From contig NZ_SDLT01000038.1 of the NCBI RefSeq assembly GCF_004522235.1, positions 39,465 through 103,464 of the forward strand: 64,000 nucleotides of DNA, given 5' to 3'. The DNA is from Amycolatopsis nivea. GTDB taxonomy: Bacteria > Actinomycetota > Actinomycetes > Mycobacteriales > Pseudonocardiaceae. A program made the translations under genes and the position numbers. The notes below the pieces were generated by a model. It saw only the letters and a list, made by a program, of their open reading frames with translations, was not told where the DNA came from and did no database searches. This document shows, piece by piece, positions 60,425 to 64,000 of this stretch (position 1 is the stretch's first letter; each line of letters begins with the position of its first letter).

Positions 60425-61191
60425 TCTCCCTCTTCCTGTCTTCCGCGCGATTCCAGCTCTCGGTCCTTCGCCGCACGCCGGACTACCTGCTGTCGCTGGT
60501 GACGATCCCCCTGCTGGCGATCGCGATGCTGGCGATCATGCGCCAGGCGGGCCGGGCGGACCTGGCCCCGTACGCCATCATCGGCTCGGCCATGATGACG
60601 GTCTGGGCCACCGCGCTGTTCGTGTCCGGCGAACTGATCGACATCGAACGATGGGGCGGCACCCTCGAAGGGGTGCTGGCCGCGCCCGCACCGTACCCGG
60701 TGCTGCTGCTCGGCCGGATCGCCGCGATCACCGTGGTCAGCTTCGGCGGGCTGGCCGAGAGCTCCGTCGTCGGATGGGCGGTCTTCGGTTCGGTCGTCAC
60801 CGTCGCCCATCCCGTTCTCTTCGTGCTCACCCTGGTCTGCACCGCGGCGGCGATGGTGGGCACCGCGTCGATCATGGCGGCGCTGTTCGCGCTCGCCCGC
60901 TCGGCCCGGATCTTCCAGAACTCGATGTCGTATCCGTTCTACATCCTGGGCGGGACGATCGTGCCGATCTCGTTCCTGCCGGACTGGGCCCAGCCGGTCG
61001 CCAGGGTGTTCTTCCTTTCCTGGTCCTCGGACCTGCTTCGCGACTGCCTGCGCCCCGAGGCCCCGCACCAGCCGGTGCTGCGGCTGGCGATCGTGCTCGG
61101 GCTGGGCGGGGCCGGGCTGGTCGCCGGGACAGCGCTGATGAAGGCGATCCTGAACAGACTGCGACGCAACGGGACGGTGGGGTACGCGTGA
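60421..61191 (+). CDS. ABC-2 type exporter permease 1
   Basis: A 256-residue ABC-2 permease with six hydrophobic helices: DYLLSLVTIPLLAIAMLAIM, IIGSAMMTVWATALFVSG, VLLLGRIAAITVVSFGGLA, LVCTAAAMVGTASIMAALFA, YPFYILGGTIVPISFLPDWA. The loop ELIDIERWGGTLEGVLAAP before helix 3 is typical of the family. The start overlaps the ATPase stop by 4 nt (ATGA). It probably forms a heterodimer with the next product. Confidence 0.9.
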   Translation: MISLFLSSARFQLSVLRRTPDYLLSLVTIPLLAIAMLAIMRQAGRADLAPYAIIGSAMMTVWATALFVSGELIDIERWGGTLEGVLAAPAPYPVLLLGRIAAITVVSFGGLAESSVVGWAVFGSVVTVAHPVLFVLTLVCTAAAMVGTASIMAALFALARSARIFQNSMSYPFYILGGTIVPISFLPDWAQPVARVFFLSWSSDLLRDCLRPEAPHQPVLRLAIVLGLGGAGLVAGTALMKAILNRLRRNGTVGYA

Positions 61192-61994
61192 GGGGCTCGG
61201 TGCTGGAGAACGGCAGGATTCTGCGCTGCGCGGCGGTCAGCGCGCTGACCGACATGCGCTCCACCTACACGTGGAAATCGTGGACGTTCGCGTGGCTCGC
61301 CCGGATCCTGTGCCAGGTCACGCTGTTCGCGCTGATCGGGCGCTTGCTCGGGTCCCAGTCCAGCCTCGAGTACCTGGTCGTGGGCAACTCGGTGTACATC
61401 ACCGCCGACGTGGTGCTGCTGGTGGTCGCGAGCACCTCGTGGGAACGGCTGACCGGCACTTTCCCGCTGCTGGCCAGCAGCCCGTCGGACCCGTTCGTCG
61501 TGCTGGTCGGCCGCAGCGTGCAATGGATGCTGGACGGCATCGCGTGCAGTTCGGTCTGCCTGCTGTTGCTGGCCCCGGTGCTCGGCGTGCGGCTGCCGGT
61601 GGGCGCCGCCCTGCTCTCGGTGCCGATCATCGTCGTGGTGAGCATCAGCGCCTACGCGTTCGGCCTGACGATCGGGATGCTCGCGCTCCGGTTCATGCCG
61701 GCGCGCAACCTGATCGGACGGCTGGCCAGCATCATGCTCATGATCGTCACCGGCGTCCAGGTGCCGGTGGCCTTCTGGCCCGGCTGGGTGCGGGCGGTCA
61801 GCCAGGTCGTCCCGCTCACGCACGGCCTGCAGGCGGTGCGCGACGTGCTGCACGGGGCGGGCGCCGGACAGGTCCTGCCGAATGTCGCGCTGGAACTGGC
61901 TGTGTTCGCGGGCTGGCTGCTGATCGCGTTCCTGGTCTGCCGCCGGATCTTCGCGACGGGCCGCCGCGACGGCACCATCGAGTTCGGCGGCTGA
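61188..61994 (+). CDS. ABC-2 type exporter permease 2
   Basis: A 268-residue ABC-2 permease, related in layout but not closely in sequence to the one before. Loops STSWERLTGTFPLLASSPSD and helices IACSSVCLLLLAPVLGV, IIVVVSISAYAFGLTIGMLA, IMLMIVTGVQVPVAFWPGW are readable. The GTG start overlaps the preceding stop by 4 nt. Last gene of the NRPS transcript; it ends 5 nt from the convergent MFS gene, with no visible terminator. Confidence 0.9.
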   Translation: MRGSVLENGRILRCAAVSALTDMRSTYTWKSWTFAWLARILCQVTLFALIGRLLGSQSSLEYLVVGNSVYITADVVLLVVASTSWERLTGTFPLLASSPSDPFVVLVGRSVQWMLDGIACSSVCLLLLAPVLGVRLPVGAALLSVPIIVVVSISAYAFGLTIGMLALRFMPARNLIGRLASIMLMIVTGVQVPVAFWPGWVRAVSQVVPLTHGLQAVRDVLHGAGAGQVLPNVALELAVFAGWLLIAFLVCRRIFATGRRDGTIEFGG

Positions 61995-61999
61995 CCGGC

Positions 62000-63169
62000 T
62001 CAGCCGCGGGGCTTCATCGCGGACGCGAACACCACCGCCACCAGGCACAATGCCAGCGGAAGCAGGAACGCGACGTTCAGCGGCACCCAGTGCGCCAGCC
62101 CGCCGATGATCGCCGGTCCGGCCAGCAGCCCGACGTAGCCGACGCCGACCACCCGCGCCATCAGCGCCCCCGACGCGCGTTTGTCCAGGTTGCCCGCCGC
62201 GGTGAACAGCTGCGGGACGCCGCCGGACAGCCCGAGCCCGAACAACGCCCAGCCGCACAACGACAGCGGCACCCACGGCGCGAGCGACGCGATCGCCAGT
62301 CCCAGCGCGGCGAGCCCGCTGCCGTAACGGACCACCGCGACCGGTCCGGCCAGCGCGGCGACCCGGTCGGTCGCGAACCGGCCGACGGTCATCGCCACCG
62401 CGAACGAACCGTAAGCCAGGGCGGCGGTGCTTTCGGACGTCCCCAGCCCGTCCCGGAGATACAGCGCGGCCCAGTCGTTCGCGACGCCCTCGGACAGCAT
62501 CAGCGCGAAAGCCAGCAGACCGAGCAGCCACACCACGCGCATCGGGGTGCGGGCCGGTTTGGCTTCCTCGGTGGTTTCTTCGGCGGTCTCCTCCGACGAG
62601 TCGAGCAAGTACCGGCGGACCACCAGCGAAACCACGATGCACAGGACTCCGGTACCGCCGAGCGACACGAGCGTCGGCACTCCCGCGCCCAGCACCGCCG
62701 CACCGACGACGGCCGCGATCGCACCGCCGATCGACCACATCGCGTGGAAGGCAGCCATGATCGGCCGCGGATAAGCGCGTTCGACGACCACCGCGTGCGC
62801 GTTCATCGCGACGTCCAATGAGCCGTTGAAGAAGCCGAACGCCGCGAGCGCGAGCCCGAGCGTCCACCAGTTCGCCGCGAACCCCGGCAGCACCACCGCG
62901 ACCCCGACGAGCACCCCCGCGACGGACACCACCCGCGGATGCCCGAACCGGTCCGCGAGCGGCCCGGTGACCTGCATCCCGATCAGCGCCGATCCGCCGA
63001 GCACGAGCAGCAGCGCCCCGAGCGCGGTGTGCGAGACGCCGGTCGCGCGCTCGATCACCGGGATGTGCACCACCCACATGCCGACCGCGAACCCGCACAG
63101 GGCGAACACGATCCAGGTGCCGACGCGCGCCGCGCGGGGCAGCACCGGGGGCGGGGAAAGCTCGGTCAT
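62000..63169 (-). CDS. MFS transporter
   Basis: A 389-residue protein with 12 helices. The motif between helices 2 and 3 is GPLADRFGHPRVVSVAGVL. Its overall pattern (LGALLLVLGGSALIGMQVTG, FGFFNGSLDVAMNAHAVVVE) resembles YbjJ-like transporters with the DVAMNAH signature. It faces a divergent TetR gene, a usual regulator-pump pair. It lies next to the NRPS cluster and could export product, but the DVAMNAH group is common in chromosomes, so it may be unrelated. Confidence 0.88.
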   Translation of the reverse strand: MTELSPPPVLPRAARVGTWIVFALCGFAVGMWVVHIPVIERATGVSHTALGALLLVLGGSALIGMQVTGPLADRFGHPRVVSVAGVLVGVAVVLPGFAANWWTLGLALAAFGFFNGSLDVAMNAHAVVVERAYPRPIMAAFHAMWSIGGAIAAVVGAAVLGAGVPTLVSLGGTGVLCIVVSLVVRRYLLDSSEETAEETTEEAKPARTPMRVVWLLGLLAFALMLSEGVANDWAALYLRDGLGTSESTAALAYGSFAVAMTVGRFATDRVAALAGPVAVVRYGSGLAALGLAIASLAPWVPLSLCGWALFGLGLSGGVPQLFTAAGNLDKRASGALMARVVGVGYVGLLAGPAIIGGLAHWVPLNVAFLLPLALCLVAVVFASAMKPRG

Positions 63170-63270
63170 CGGGCTCGGCTCCTCTTCGGGGGTCGGGTCC
63201 AGTCAGGAACACGGGTGCGGGAGGGGCTGGGGCATGATGGGCGGGTGGAAGCCGAACCGATCGCCGCCCC

Positions 63271-63867
63271 GTGAGCGAGGGCTATCTGAAGGGCAGAATC
63301 CGCCGGGAAGACATCGTGTCAGCGGCCGCCGCGGTGTACGGCGAGGCCGGCTACCACGGTGCGTCGCTGCGGGAAATAGCCAAACGAGCAGGCATCACCC
63401 ACGCCGGCTTGCTGTACCACTTCCCGACGAAGGAAGCTCTGCTCGCGGCGGTCCTGGAACGCCGCGACGCCGAGGACGCCGTCCGGGAACAACTCTCCGC
63501 CCCGCCCGGCTTGGAAGTCCTGCGCCGCTTCATCGCGCTGGCCGAATACAACATCCGCCACCGGGGCATCGTCGAGGTGTACTCCCGCCTCGCCGCCGAG
63601 GCGGTGTCGGAGGACCACCCCGCACACGCCTACTTCGCCCGCCATTACCGCGAGGCCCGCGAGAGCATCGCCCAGTCGTTCCGCGCGCTCGCCGAAACAG
63701 GCGAGCTGCGCCCCGGCACGGACCCGGACTTGGCGGCACTCACCTTCATCGCACTGATGGACGGCCTCCAGGTCCAGTGGCTCACCACCCCCACGCAAGT
63801 AGATGCAGTCGGTTCCCTCCGCCTCTCTCTGCAAACTCTCCTGACCGTCCCCCTGTTCCCGAAATAG
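63271..63867 (+). CDS. TetR-family regulator
   Basis: A 198-residue TetR protein. HTH: DIVSAAAAVYGEAGYHGASL, then AKRAGITHAGLLYHFPTKEA. The ligand domain contains YNIRHRGIVEVYSRLAAEAV. GTG start. It is divergent from the MFS gene with 101 nt between starts and is its likely repressor. No clear palindrome was found in the spacer. It may mark the right edge of the cluster or lie outside it. Confidence 0.88.
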   Translation: MSEGYLKGRIRREDIVSAAAAVYGEAGYHGASLREIAKRAGITHAGLLYHFPTKEALLAAVLERRDAEDAVREQLSAPPGLEVLRRFIALAEYNIRHRGIVEVYSRLAAEAVSEDHPAHAYFARHYREARESIAQSFRALAETGELRPGTDPDLAALTFIALMDGLQVQWLTTPTQVDAVGSLRLSLQTLLTVPLFPK

Positions 63868-63917
63868 GCGAAACCCGAAAATCCACCCCTGGATGGCGGA
63901 TCTCCGCCAGCGCCGTC

Positions 63918-63966
63918 CGTGAGGGCCACCCTCATTGACTCTGATTCCCTCAGGGTTCCCCTCACG
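63918..63966. repeat. Second copy of the GTGAGGGG palindrome, imperfect
   Basis: Its right arm (63944-63966) is identical to the right arm of the 2094-2142 palindrome over 23 nt, with the same CTG loop. The left arm (63918-63940) differs at several places (CGTGAGGGCCACCCTCATTG), so the stem is imperfect. A further start, CCGTGAGGGGCCCCTTCACTGA, begins at 63979 and is cut by the window end. Possibly terminates the TetR gene. Confidence 0.7.
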
Positions 63967-64000
63967 ACCCTCCACCGTCCGTGAGGGGCCCCTTCACTGA

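Noticed and set aside
1..64000. tRNA, rRNA, CRISPR, transposase or phage genes
   Set aside because: Looked for by eye on both strands; no cloverleaf with a CCA-type end, repeat-spacer array, transposase motif or integrase signature was recognised.

Overview
The window is high-GC actinomycete DNA. GTG and TTG starts are common, genes are joined by ATGA/GTGA overlaps, and the content includes ESX-type small proteins, an ECF42/DGPF sigma locus and dispersed GTGAGGGG...CCCCTCAC palindromes. Together these suggest Amycolatopsis or another Pseudonocardiaceae, but this is inferred from content; there is no rRNA or other direct marker. The window starts inside one gene. No tRNA, rRNA, CRISPR array, insertion sequence or phage gene was seen.

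Left part (1-13.3 kb). The 3' part of a secreted subtilisin is followed by two overlapping LysR genes. These are divergent from a compact operon: a cyclodipeptide synthase (CDPS), an NCS1 permease carrying a C-terminal rhodanese domain, a secreted thioredoxin and a proteinase-K-like protease. A DHA1 efflux pump follows, then a large secreted protein with a sedolisin domain and a trypsin domain. The trypsin appears to be spliced into an Ig-like repeat. Middle part (13.3-34.9 kb). This is mostly ordinary chromosome: an XRE regulator, a long TetR regulator and P450 around a palindromic operator, HdeD-like and DUF6069 membrane proteins, an ArsR operon with a degenerate malic-enzyme homologue, an NmrA/HxlR pair, a beta-oxidation pair (acyl-CoA dehydrogenase and 3-hydroxyacyl-CoA dehydrogenase) with a TetR gene, a three-gene ESX-like operon, sterol-reductase-like and EXPERA membrane proteins, an MFS pump, a DGPF/ECF42 sigma locus, and a VanY-like peptidase beside a two-component system with a lipoprotein.

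Right part (35-62 kb). This looks like one biosynthetic gene cluster in four transcription units. A minus-strand precursor operon runs aminotransferase, P-loop kinase, amidinotransferase, benzoylformate-decarboxylase-like ThDP enzyme and NCS1 permease. An O-carbamoyltransferase gene diverges from it. A second minus-strand operon runs acyl-CoA-dehydrogenase-like flavoprotein, nucleotidyltransferase, discrete carrier protein, discrete adenylation enzyme, NUDIX hydrolase, zinc dehydrogenase and NTF2-APH kinase. Divergent from that, through a mirrored pair of promoters, are a 2868-residue NRPS and a three-gene ABC exporter. The NRPS reads C-A(MT)-PCP-C-A(MT)-PCP-TE. Both adenylation domains carry a serine-type specificity code and an inserted FkbM-type methyltransferase. 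The simplest reading is a starter unit made on the discrete A/PCP pair, extended by two (probably methylated) serines and released by the thioesterase, with amidino and carbamoyl groups added by dedicated enzymes. The product is unknown to me. An MFS transporter and TetR regulator close the window.
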